Of a stretch of 9,458 nucleotides of DNA, positions 1 through 6,588 are shown piece by piece (the first letter of the stretch is position 1; every line of letters starts with the position of its first letter). The notes below the pieces were generated by a model, which was not told the origin of the DNA, searched no databases, and saw only the letters and a list, made by a program, of their open reading frames with translations. This DNA is from DATCSE01 sp036568605 (GTDB taxonomy: Bacteria > Pseudomonadota > Gammaproteobacteria > Burkholderiales > Burkholderiaceae_C), in assembly GCA_036568605.1 (NCBI GenBank), contig DATCSE010000362.1, forward strand, positions 1 through 9,458, read 5' to 3'. Both the position numbers and the translations under genes were made by a program.

Positions 1-1620
1 GATGCGTCGTTGCGCGTGCTGATGTTCCGCACGTCGAAGCGCCTGTCGCGCGACGAGGTCGATGCCTGGCTTGCCGAGCAGGACACCGGCGGCACGGACG
101 AGACGGCCGGCGTGATGGACCTGCGGCCCAGCGTCGAGCGCGCCGAGTTCACGGGCGCGATCGCCGCGATCCATGAGGCGATCCGCGCCGGCGAGACCTA
201 CCAGGTCAACTACACCTACCGGCTGGACGGCGCGGCCTTCGGTTCCCCGATCGCGCTGTACCGCCGGCTGCGTGCGCGCCAGCCGGTCGAGTACGGCGCC
301 TTCATCGCGCTGCCGGACGGCGGGCCGTTCACGCATGTGCTGTCGCTGTCGCCGGAGCTGTTCCTGCGGCACGACGCCGGCGTTCTCACGGCGCGGCCGA
401 TGAAGGGCACGGCCGCGCGCGTCGCGGCGCCCGAGAGCGACAGCGAATCGGCGCGGCTGCTCGCGATCGACATCAAGAACCGCGCCGAGAACCTGATGAT
501 CGTCGACCTGCTGCGCAACGACCTGGGCCGGCTCGCGCAGATCGGCTCGGTGCGGGTGCCGGCGCTGTTCGCGATCGAACCGTACACCACGGTGTTCCAG
601 ATGACCTCGACGGTGCAGGCGCAGATCCGCCCCGAGGTCGGCATGCCGGACCTGCTGCGCGCGGTGTTCCCGTGCGGCTCGATCACCGGCGCGCCCAAGC
701 ACCACACGATGGAGCTGATCGCGGGCCTCGAGAGCACGCCGCGCGGCCTGTACTGCGGCGCGATCGGCTGGTGCGACGCGCCGCAGGGCGACGCGCGGAT
801 CGGCAACTTCTGCCTCTCTGTCGCGATCCGCACGTTGACGCTGGCCGCACCGGCGCACGGTCTGCGCGCGCTGCGCCTGGGCGTCGGCGCCGGCATCGTC
901 AGCGACAGCCGCGCCGACGACGAGTTCGACGAATGCCGATTGAAGGCGCGCTTCCTGACCGGCCTGGACCCCGGCTTCGAGCTGTTCGAGACCATGCGGT
1001 GGTTGCCAGGGGAGGGCGTGGGGCATCTCGAACGCCACCTGGCGCGACTGGAGCGCAGTGCGCTGGTGCTGGGCTTCGCGTTCGACCGTCACGCGTTGTT
1101 GACGGCGCTGCGGGCGTATGCCGGCGACATCGCGATCGTCGCGCGCCTGCGGCTCGCGCTCGCGCATGACGGGCAGGTCCGCCTCACGCATGCGCCGCTC
1201 GCGCTGCTGCCGCCCGGGCCGGTCCGGCTCGTGCTCGAAGAGGCGCCGCTGCCGGAGGCGCGTCCGCTCGCGGCCCACAAGACCACGCATCGCCGGGCCT
1301 ACGACGCCGGCGTGCGCGCGGCCGAACGCGTGGGCGCATTCGACACATTGTTCTTCGACACCGCCGGCCGGCTGCTCGAGGGTGGCCGCAGCAACGTCTT
1401 CGTCCGCTTGGCCGGTCGCTGGTGGACACCGCCGCTGTCCGACGGCGTGCTGCCCGGCGTGATGCGCGGCGTGCTGCTGGACGATCCGGCCTGGGATGCT
1501 CAGGAGCGCAGCCTGACCCGCGCCGATCTCGCGCGCGCCGAGGCCGTCGTCGTCTGCAACGCGCTGCGCGGGGCGCTGGACGCCGAATTGGGCGCACTGC
1601 CTCGGCACGACGCGGCATGA
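1..1620 (+). CDS. pabBC: Fused aminodeoxychorismate synthase component I / 4-amino-4-deoxychorismate lyase (5' end outside window)
   Basis: Makes p-aminobenzoate for folate synthesis in the cytoplasm: the PabB half aminates chorismate with ammonia from a PabA partner, and the PabC half, a PLP enzyme, removes pyruvate from aminodeoxychorismate. The frame is open to base 1 (Asp-Ala-Ser before a TTG at 10), so the true start lies upstream. Counting residues from base 10, the chorismate-binding domain spans about 45-318: RPMKGT with the likely catalytic Lys132, the DIKNRAEN and VDLLRNDLG motifs, FPCGSITGAPK (220-230) and a terminal DECRLKARFL. The lyase domain begins at about 323 (FELFETMR), with the likely PLP lysine K424 (AHKTTHR) and EGGRSNVFV (457-465). 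The domains join with almost no linker. Roughly 70-100 N-terminal residues are missing, judged by usual PabB length. A glutamine amidotransferase partner is not visible. The stop overlaps the start of the following HAD gene. Confidence 0.93.
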   Translation, partial: DASLRVLMFRTSKRLSRDEVDAWLAEQDTGGTDETAGVMDLRPSVERAEFTGAIAAIHEAIRAGETYQVNYTYRLDGAAFGSPIALYRRLRARQPVEYGAFIALPDGGPFTHVLSLSPELFLRHDAGVLTARPMKGTAARVAAPESDSESARLLAIDIKNRAENLMIVDLLRNDLGRLAQIGSVRVPALFAIEPYTTVFQMTSTVQAQIRPEVGMPDLLRAVFPCGSITGAPKHHTMELIAGLESTPRGLYCGAIGWCDAPQGDARIGNFCLSVAIRTLTLAAPAHGLRALRLGVGAGIVSDSRADDEFDECRLKARFLTGLDPGFELFETMRWLPGEGVGHLERHLARLERSALVLGFAFDRHALLTALRAYAGDIAIVARLRLALAHDGQVRLTHAPLALLPPGPVRLVLEEAPLPEARPLAAHKTTHRRAYDAGVRAAERVGAFDTLFFDTAGRLLEGGRSNVFVRLAGRWWTPPLSDGVLPGVMRGVLLDDPAWDAQERSLTRADLARAEAVVVCNALRGALDAELGALPRHDAA

Positions 1621-2297
1621 ACCTGGCGCTGTTCGACCTCGACCACACGCTGATCCCGTTCGACAGCGGCATGGCCTGGACGCGGTTCCTGGTCGAGCGC
1701 GGCGTGCTGCCGGCCGAGGCCGAGGAGACCTACCTGGGCTATTGCCGGCAGTACGTGGCCGGCACGCTGGACATCCATGCGATGCACCGCGCGAGCGTGG
1801 CGCCGCTGGCGCGCTTTCCGCGTGCGGTGCTGGCGCAGTGGGCCGGGGAGTTCGAAGCGGCGTTGCGCACGCGCGTGCCCGCCGGCATGCGCGGCCTGGT
1901 GCGGCGCCACCTGGATGCCGGCGATCTCTGCGCGGTCGTCACCGCGACCACGCGTTTCATCGCCGAGCCCTGCGCGCGGCTGTTCGGCCTGTCCCACGTG
2001 GTCGCGACCGAAGCGGCGACCGCCGACGGCACGCCGCAGGGCGCGCTGACCGGCGAGATCGCCGGCCTGCCTTGTTTTCGCGAGCACAAGGTCACGCGCG
2101 TCCGGCAGTGGCTGGGGCAGTCCGGGCCGGCCGGCTTCGCCGAGTTGGCGGCGTTCGAGCGCAGCTGGTTCTACTCGGATTCGGCCAGCGACCTGCCGCT
2201 GCTGAACGCGGTGTCGGATCCGGTCGCCGTGCATCCGGATGCCGCCTTGCGGCAGCACGCGTTGGCGGCTGGCTGGCGCATCGTCGACCCCGGCTGA
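1617..2297 (+). CDS. HAD-superfamily subfamily IB phosphatase (SerB-like hydrolase)
   Basis: A 226-residue cytoplasmic phosphatase with all four HAD motifs: motif I FDLDHTL (nucleophile Asp7, acid Asp9), motif II Thr109 in VVTATT, motif III Lys158 in EHK, and motif IV SDSASDLPLL (Asp188, Asp192). The helical cap between motifs I and II and the overall length fit the HAD-IB group that holds phosphoserine phosphatase-like and CicA-like proteins. The substrate cannot be read from sequence. The ATG at 1617 was chosen because motif I follows directly, as is usual in the family, and because it overlaps the pabBC stop (ATGA). The open frame extends further upstream but there it shadows pabBC. No clear Shine-Dalgarno precedes the ATG, which points to translational coupling with pabBC. 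A role in folate metabolism is possible only by context; a general phosphomonoesterase is equally likely. Confidence 0.9.
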   Translation: MNLALFDLDHTLIPFDSGMAWTRFLVERGVLPAEAEETYLGYCRQYVAGTLDIHAMHRASVAPLARFPRAVLAQWAGEFEAALRTRVPAGMRGLVRRHLDAGDLCAVVTATTRFIAEPCARLFGLSHVVATEAATADGTPQGALTGEIAGLPCFREHKVTRVRQWLGQSGPAGFAELAAFERSWFYSDSASDLPLLNAVSDPVAVHPDAALRQHALAAGWRIVDPG

Positions 2298-2369
2298 GGG
2301 TTCGGGCGCGCCGACTTGTTTCTGGGGTTCGCGACAGGGCTTTTCGCACGCCCTGGATGCTTCGTGAAT

Positions 2370-2396
2370 TCATGTTGCACGAGCCGGCGCCGATAT
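2370..2396 (+). promoter_or_regulatory. Candidate sigma-28 (FliA) promoter for the chemotaxis gene
   Basis: TCATGTTG (2370-2377), an 11-base spacer and GCCGATAT (2389-2396) match the flagellar sigma-28 consensus TAAAGTTT-N11-GCCGATAA at 12 of 16 positions, with 7 of 8 in the -10 element and exact spacing. The site lies 77 bases upstream of a chemoreceptor start, the class of gene this sigma factor normally serves. A short inverted repeat, TATCT/AGATA (2394-2398 and 2404-2408), overlaps the -10 and the likely start point. The rest of the gap at 2298-2473 shows one weak stem (2335-2355) and nothing else I can name. Confidence 0.5.
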
Positions 2397-2462
2397 CTTG
2401 TCGAGATACAGGGGGCAGCGCCGAATCGCACGCCAGTGCAGGGCTGTCCCGCTAGAGTGGGT

Positions 2463-2467
2463 GGAGA
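2463..2467 (+). promoter_or_regulatory. Ribosome binding site of the chemotaxis gene
   Basis: GGAGA lies six bases before the ATG at 2474. It favours this start over another ATG at 2469, which is in a different frame. Confidence 0.65.
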
Positions 2468-2473
2468 CATGCA

Positions 2474-3601
2474 ATGAACTGGATACGCAGAGTCAGCCTC
2501 GTGCAGCGGGTGACGATAGGGTTTGGCTGCTGTGCCGCGATCATCGGCGGCATCGGGGGTGGCGGCGTCTGGGCGTTGCAGAGCCGGGTCGCGGCGACTG
2601 CCGACGCTGGCGCCGCGGCCTGGGCCCTGGGCGCGCTGACCGTGGTCGGCTGCCTGTTCGCGCTGGGCGCGGCCTGGACGGTCCGCAGCAGCATCAAGCA
2701 GACGGTCGAGCCCACCGTTCAATGCGTGATCCGCATCGCCGGCGGCGACCTGGAAACCAAGATCGAATCGCCCGGGCGGGACGAGATCTCGTGGCTGCGC
2801 GCCGAGCTGAACTCGATGCGCAAGAAGCTGCGCACGATGGTGCTGGACGCGCGCGCGACCATGGTCAGCGTCAACACCGCGTCCGAGGAGATCGCCAGCG
2901 GCAACATGGACCTGTCGACCCGTACCGAGAGCCAGGCCAGCGCGCTGCAGCACACGGCGAGCACGATGGAACAGCTGGCCAACGCGGTGCAGAGCAACGC
3001 GCGCAACACGAACGAGGCGCGCAGCGTCGTCAGCCAGTCCAGCGAGGTCGCGACGCGCGGCGAGCGCACGATGCGCGACATGATCCAGCGCATGGGCGAG
3101 ATCAACGGCAGTGCGGCGAAGATCTCCGAGATCATCGGCGTGATCGACGGCATCGCGTTCCAGACCAACATCCTGGCGCTGAACGCCGCGGTCGAGGCCG
3201 CGCGCGCCGGCGAGCATGGCCGCGGCTTCGCGGTCGTGGCCTCCGAAGTGCGCGCGCTCGCGCAGCGCAGCTCGACCGCCGCGCGCGAGATCAAGACGCT
3301 GATCGAGGACTCGACCCAGAAGGTCCAAGCCGGCTCCAGGCTGGTCGACGATGCCGGCCGCACGATGAAGGAGATCCTCGAGAGCGTGAACCGGGTCTCG
3401 CACCTGATCGCCGACATCGCCGACGCCGGCCAGTCGCAGAGCAGCGGCATCGAGCAGGTCCACCAGGCGATCGCGCAGATCGACACGATGACGCAGCAGA
3501 ACGCCGCGCTCGTCGAGGAGCTCGCGGCGGCCGCGCAGTCGCTGAAGGGTCAGTCGGCGCGCTTGACCGAATCGATGGGTTCGTTCCGCGTATCGGCCTG
3601 A
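2474..3601 (+). CDS. Methyl-accepting chemotaxis protein without a periplasmic sensor domain
   Basis: A 375-residue inner-membrane chemoreceptor that should signal to CheA/CheW and be adapted by CheR/CheB. Domains in order: hydrophobic segment about 14-36, a linker of only about a dozen residues, a second segment about 49-70, a HAMP linker about 70-125 (with GGDLETKI), and a long coiled-coil signalling domain. The conserved hairpin tip is at 217-265, including IDGIAFQTNILALNAAVEAA and GRGFAVVASEVRALAQRS. Family receptors normally have 100-200 periplasmic residues between the two membrane segments, so this protein lacks an obvious ligand domain. It also lacks a C-terminal NWETF-type CheR-binding pentapeptide, ending ESMGSFRVSA. 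It may sense through its membrane/HAMP region, take input from a partner, or be a decayed receptor, although the frame is intact. It stands alone, with no che genes nearby. The 3' end overlaps the convergent peptidase gene by 52 bases. Confidence 0.95.
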   Translation: MNWIRRVSLVQRVTIGFGCCAAIIGGIGGGGVWALQSRVAATADAGAAAWALGALTVVGCLFALGAAWTVRSSIKQTVEPTVQCVIRIAGGDLETKIESPGRDEISWLRAELNSMRKKLRTMVLDARATMVSVNTASEEIASGNMDLSTRTESQASALQHTASTMEQLANAVQSNARNTNEARSVVSQSSEVATRGERTMRDMIQRMGEINGSAAKISEIIGVIDGIAFQTNILALNAAVEAARAGEHGRGFAVVASEVRALAQRSSTAAREIKTLIEDSTQKVQAGSRLVDDAGRTMKEILESVNRVSHLIADIADAGQSQSSGIEQVHQAIAQIDTMTQQNAALVEELAAAAQSLKGQSARLTESMGSFRVSA

Positions 3602-4242
3602 GCGCTGCGCGGCCCGGCGGCGTCGGCGGCCCGCAGCGCCGCGAGCCGCTTGCTGGTGCCCGGATGGGTGGCGGTGTCCTGGCTGGCACCCATGTGCATG
3701 AAGGCGCCGACCGCGTCGCGCGACGTATGACCGAGCGTACGCAGCGCACGCAGCGCGAACGCGTCGGCCTCCAGCTCCTGCCGGTACGCGAGCCCGGAGG
3801 CGTCACGCCCGAGCAGCGCGGCGACCGGCTCGGTCTGGTCCGGCGTCACGACGCCCGGGACCCACTTCTGGTACAGGCGCTGGGTCTGTTCCCAATGCTG
3901 CAGCTCGACGTGCCCCAGCTCGTGCGCGAGGATGAACAGGCGCTCGCCTTCGCTCAGGTCGGCCAGCGACTCGTTCGCCAGCACGATGCGGCCTTGCAGC
4001 GTCTCGGCGACGGTCGCGCCGTCGATCACCCACAGCTCGACCGTGTCGCGCAGGGCCAGCGAACGGATCAGGGTCTCGAAACTGGTGCGCACCATTTGCG
4101 CACGCGGGCTGCCTGCCGCGACGGCGTGGGCCCGGTCCAGCCGGGCCTGCTGCGAACGCGCCAGCACGTCGAGGATGTTCTCATCGCCACGGGCCGCAGG
4201 GCCGGCAAGCAGCAGAACCAGGATGACGATGGACCAACGCAT
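3550..4242 (-). CDS. Exported M48-family zinc metallopeptidase
   Basis: A 230-residue protein with an N-terminal hydrophobic signal (about 1-19, cleavage plausible after ARG), so it is probably periplasmic or, if the segment is uncleaved, membrane anchored. The zinc site is readable: HELGH at 107-111 supplies two histidines and the catalytic Glu108, and ELEAD at 156-160 gives the likely third ligand Glu156. HPGTSKRLAAL near the C-terminus (193-203) is the HPxTxxR element typical of the M48 (Ste24/HtpX/BepA/LoiP-like) group. The family degrades misfolded envelope proteins; the substrate here is unknown. It has no TPR tail such as BepA carries and no multi-spanning region such as HtpX carries. 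It lies 108 bases downstream of the response regulator on the same strand and may be transcribed with it. Its GGGAG ribosome binding site sits inside a perfect stem-loop. The last 17 codons and the stop overlap the convergent chemotaxis gene. Confidence 0.88.
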   Translation of the reverse strand: MRWSIVILVLLLAGPAARGDENILDVLARSQQARLDRAHAVAAGSPRAQMVRTSFETLIRSLALRDTVELWVIDGATVAETLQGRIVLANESLADLSEGERLFILAHELGHVELQHWEQTQRLYQKWVPGVVTPDQTEPVAALLGRDASGLAYRQELEADAFALRALRTLGHTSRDAVGAFMHMGASQDTATHPGTSKRLAALRAADAAGPRSAQADTRNEPIDSVKRAD

Positions 4243-4250
4243 GGCGAACG

Positions 4251-4267
4251 CTCCCGCGGCGCGGGAG
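4251..4267 (-). promoter_or_regulatory. Stem-loop occluding the ribosome binding site of the M48 peptidase gene
   Basis: A perfect 7-bp inverted repeat (CTCCCGC at 4251-4257, GCGGGAG at 4261-4267, three-base loop) lies just upstream of the peptidase start. In the minus-strand transcript the 3' arm supplies the GGGAG Shine-Dalgarno, eight bases before the ATG, so the folded form would hide it. The rest of the gap (4268-4350) has a short stem CGGGT/ACCCG (4312-4323) and an AT-rich TTTATAT on the minus strand. I see no convincing -35 element and no terminator. Confidence 0.5.
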
Positions 4268-4350
4268 TGCCCGACCGCCGGTAGCGTCAGGCAACATCCA
4301 TGCCCGGAATGCGGGTTTACCCGATATAAACAGGGGACCCGCTCAGTTTC

Positions 4351-4980
4351 TCACGCTTCGATCAGGCCCCAGTGCAGCGCGACCAGCGTCAGCTCCGACT
4401 GATTGCTGGCGCCCAGCTTCTGCTTGACGTGGAACAGGTGGGTGCCGACCGTGCTGGGTGACAGTTTCAGGTTCTCGGCGATCTGCGCGACGCTGAGCCC
4501 GCGCGCGAGTTGCACGAAGACCGAGAACTCGCGCTCGCTGAGCGCATCGGCCGGGCTGGTCTCGCCGCGGACCTCGGCGACGGCCAGCGCCTGCGCGGTG
4601 TGCGCGTCGACGTACGGCCGGTTGGCCGCGACCGCCGTCACCGCGGCGATCAGGGCTTCGGGCGCGCTGCGCTTGGCCAGGTAGCCGAGCGCACCGGCGC
4701 GCAGCACGCGCCTCGGGTGCGCGGTGTCCTCGTGCGCCGAGAGCGCGAGCACGCGCGCCTTCGGGTCCTGCGCGAGCAGGCGCCGCACTGCCTCCAGCCC
4801 GCCCATGCCGGGCATCGACAGGTCCATCACGACCACGTCGGGCCGCACGCGCGCGTAGTCGGCGCAGACCTGCTCGCCGCTGTCGGCCTCGGCCACCACC
4901 TCGATCTCGGCATCGGCCAGCAGCATGCGGAAACCCATGCGCACCAGCGCATGGTCGTCGACGAGCATGACGCGGATCAT
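4351..4980 (-). CDS. LuxR/NarL-family response regulator
   Basis: A 209-residue transcription factor. The receiver domain (1-118) has the acidic pair Asp8/Asp9, phospho-acceptor Asp53 (VVMDLSMPG), the switch residue Ser81 and Lys103. The LuxR-type helix-turn-helix is at about 146-207, with LSEREFSVFVQLARGLSVAQIA and SPSTVGTHLFHVKQKLG. The ATG at 4980 overlaps the stop of the kinase gene (ATGA). It is preceded by a strong Shine-Dalgarno, GAGGAGG on the minus strand (4991-4997), ten bases away. The frame stays open far upstream, but that extension is the kinase gene read in another frame, and the receiver domain begins exactly at this methionine. The kinase and the divergent pqq operon make this resemble the MoxX/MxaB and AgmR/ErbR regulators that control PQQ-dependent methanol or ethanol oxidation. 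This assignment rests on context, so no symbol is given. Confidence 0.93.
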   Translation of the reverse strand: MIRVMLVDDHALVRMGFRMLLADAEIEVVAEADSGEQVCADYARVRPDVVVMDLSMPGMGGLEAVRRLLAQDPKARVLALSAHEDTAHPRRVLRAGALGYLAKRSAPEALIAAVTAVAANRPYVDAHTAQALAVAEVRGETSPADALSEREFSVFVQLARGLSVAQIAENLKLSPSTVGTHLFHVKQKLGASNQSELTLVALHWGLIEA

Positions 4981-6380
4981 GCGGCGCGTACCTCCTCGGC
5001 CGACACGGCCGGTGCGGCCGGCGTGGCCCCCTCGTGTTGCTGCAGCGGCAGGCGGACCTGCAACTGCACGCCGCGCGGCGCGCGCCCGGCGATGCGGAAC
5101 GTGCCGCCCAGCCCCTCGGCGCGCTCGGCGAGCCAGCGCAGGCCGTGGTGGCCGGCGGGCGGCGCGCCGGCGGGCAGGCCGTCGCCGTCGTCGGTCACGG
5201 TCAGCAGCACCGCGTCGCGATCGCCGCGCAGCTCGATCGCGACATGGCGGGCGTGGCCGTGGCGCAGCGCATTCGTCATACCTTCCTGCGCGCCGCGGTA
5301 GAACGCCAGCGCGGCATCGGGCGCCAGGCGCGCCTCGCCGAGCTCGACCTGCAGCTCGATCGCCACGCCGGGCTGGCTTCGGCGCGTGCGCTCGACCAGA
5401 TCGGCCAGCGCGTCGGCGAGGCCGAAGTTGTCGAGCACCAGCGGCGCGAGCCGCGGGATGATGCCGTGCATCGCCTCGTAGAGCCGCGACGATTCGTCGG
5501 CGATCGTGCGTGCCGCCTGCTCGGCCTGGGCGTCGACGCCGCGCACGCGCTGCGCGATCGAGACCGCCATGCTGTGCATCGCGGTGACCGACTGCCCGAG
5601 CTCGTCGTGCAGCTCGTGGGCGATCAGGCGCCGCTCCTGCTCGAGCTGGCGCTCGATCCAGCGGGTCAGCTCGCGGTTCTCCGACAGCCGGCTCTCGGCC
5701 AGCACGGCGCGGCGCTCGGTCTCGATGTTCTGGCGCAGGCGCGCCAGCATCCGGTTGAAGGCCCCGCCGATCGCTGCCGCCTCGCGCCCGGCCAGCGGCG
5801 GCAGCGCGGCGTCGAAGCGGCCGGCTTCCAGCTCGCCCAGCGCGCCGACGATCTGGCCGAACGGCCGCACCGTGCGCCCGACCAGCCAGAACACCAGCGC
5901 GTTGACGACCGCGAGCAGCAGGGCCGCGGTGGACCCGAGCACGACCACGTAGTCCCACGCGTCGACCACGGCGCGCGAGGCGTTGGACTGCGTGACCAGC
6001 TTGCCGCCGCCGGGGAACTCGATCGACTGCACCGACGGCTCCGGCGCGATCAGCCGCTCGAACCAGTCGGGCGCATCGTGCCCGGCCTTGTAGAGCGAGG
6101 GCGGGGATCGGTACAGCTCCTGACCTTGCTCGTCGTACAGCACGATCTCGTTCGAGCGGACGCGGCCGATTCCCTGCAGGTAGGCGAGCATCGCCGGCGT
6201 GCCCTGGGCGGCGTAGAGCCAGGCATTGCGCTGCAGCAGCTGCGTCGCGACCCGGTTGGCCGCGACGACTTCCTCGTTCACCGATTCGCGCATGCTGCGC
6301 AACTGCAGCCCCATCACGGCGGCGACGAACAGGATCGTCAGCGCGCCGACGATCAGGTTGATCTTCAGGCGCAGCGTCAT
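4977..6380 (-). CDS. Membrane sensor histidine kinase, HisKA_3 type (MoxY-like)
   Basis: A 467-residue inner-membrane sensor kinase partnered with the overlapping response regulator gene. Order: membrane segment about 7-27, periplasmic domain about 28-144 resembling the LapD/MoxY N-terminal type, second segment about 145-168, HAMP about 169-222, a coiled coil, then a dimerisation/phosphoacceptor domain with AHELHDELGQ (phospho-His258). The ATPase domain follows, with N-box Asn370 (EGMTNALRH), DDGDG (397-401) and GHHGLRWLAERAEGLGG (410-426). The ATG at 6380 was chosen because the first membrane segment starts there. A GTG at 6437 would add 19 residues without membrane or domain character, and neither start has a good Shine-Dalgarno. 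By analogy with MoxY and ErcS/ExaD kinases next to PQQ or alcohol dehydrogenase genes, it may sense an alcohol, aldehyde or quinone-related signal; the ligand is unknown. Confidence 0.92.
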   Translation of the reverse strand: MTLRLKINLIVGALTILFVAAVMGLQLRSMRESVNEEVVAANRVATQLLQRNAWLYAAQGTPAMLAYLQGIGRVRSNEIVLYDEQGQELYRSPPSLYKAGHDAPDWFERLIAPEPSVQSIEFPGGGKLVTQSNASRAVVDAWDYVVVLGSTAALLLAVVNALVFWLVGRTVRPFGQIVGALGELEAGRFDAALPPLAGREAAAIGGAFNRMLARLRQNIETERRAVLAESRLSENRELTRWIERQLEQERRLIAHELHDELGQSVTAMHSMAVSIAQRVRGVDAQAEQAARTIADESSRLYEAMHGIIPRLAPLVLDNFGLADALADLVERTRRSQPGVAIELQVELGEARLAPDAALAFYRGAQEGMTNALRHGHARHVAIELRGDRDAVLLTVTDDGDGLPAGAPPAGHHGLRWLAERAEGLGGTFRIAGRAPRGVQLQVRLPLQQHEGATPAAPAVSAEEVRAA

Positions 6381-6588
6381 GCCGCGATGGTAGCGGGCGC
6401 CACTGTGCCGTGCCGGCGGCAGGGGACCGACCCGCACCGCGATTCATGAAAATCATGAGGCCCGAATCATGGCGGCGCGACTGGTCGGCGCGGCCGGCCG
6501 GAGGGACGATGCAGTGCGGGATGCGACTGCGTTCCTGCGCAGGTCGATCGGCCTGCGTGTGTTGTTGTTCAACCGAAGGAGGCTCTTT
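6381..6588. promoter_or_regulatory. Divergent regulatory region between the sensor kinase and pqqA, with TCATGA repeats
   Basis: This 208-bp gap must hold the promoters of both the kinase/regulator genes and the pqq operon. TCATGA occurs at 6444-6449 and again at 6453-6458, separated by AAA. A third copy, TCATGG, is at 6467-6472. Because TCATGA is itself palindromic, the first two form a 15-base dyad. They sit in the most AT-rich part of the gap and are a plausible operator. Nearer pqqA there is a perfect 10-base palindrome CCTGCGCAGG (6534-6543) and a small GTTG/CAAC stem (6561-6573). I could not assign a convincing -35/-10 pair to either direction. Confidence 0.5.
6576..6582 (+). promoter_or_regulatory. 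Strong ribosome binding site of pqqA
   Basis: AAGGAGG lies six bases before the pqqA ATG. It is the strongest Shine-Dalgarno of the pqq genes in this window and fixes the start within a longer open frame. High translation fits a precursor peptide needed in excess. Confidence 0.85.

Noticed and set aside
2335..2355. CAGGGC/GCCCTG stem after the HAD gene as a terminator
   Set aside because: The stem is only 6 bp with a 9-base loop and no T-run after it, so it is too weak to call.
2171..3463. 430-codon open frame on the - strand
   Set aside because: It is antisense to the chemotaxis gene and the end of the HAD gene, is rich in Arg, Ala and His, and shows no motif.
2398..4284. 628-codon open frame on the + strand spanning the chemotaxis and peptidase genes
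   Set aside because: It runs through two clear genes in another frame or on the other strand, and its translation is low-complexity Arg/Gly/Ala with no recognisable domain.
4312..4323. CGGGT/ACCCG stem downstream of the response regulator as a terminator
   Set aside because: The stem is 5 bp with a 2-base loop and has no T-run on the minus strand, so it could be chance.
5034..6449. Long open frame of 471 codons on the + strand
   Set aside because: It is antisense to the histidine kinase. Its product is rich in Arg, Gln, Ala and His without domain motifs, as expected from a GC-rich shadow frame.
6561..6573. GTTG/CAAC stem just before the pqqA ribosome binding site as a regulatory hairpin
   Set aside because: Four base pairs with a five-base loop would be unstable and do not cover the AAGGAGG site.
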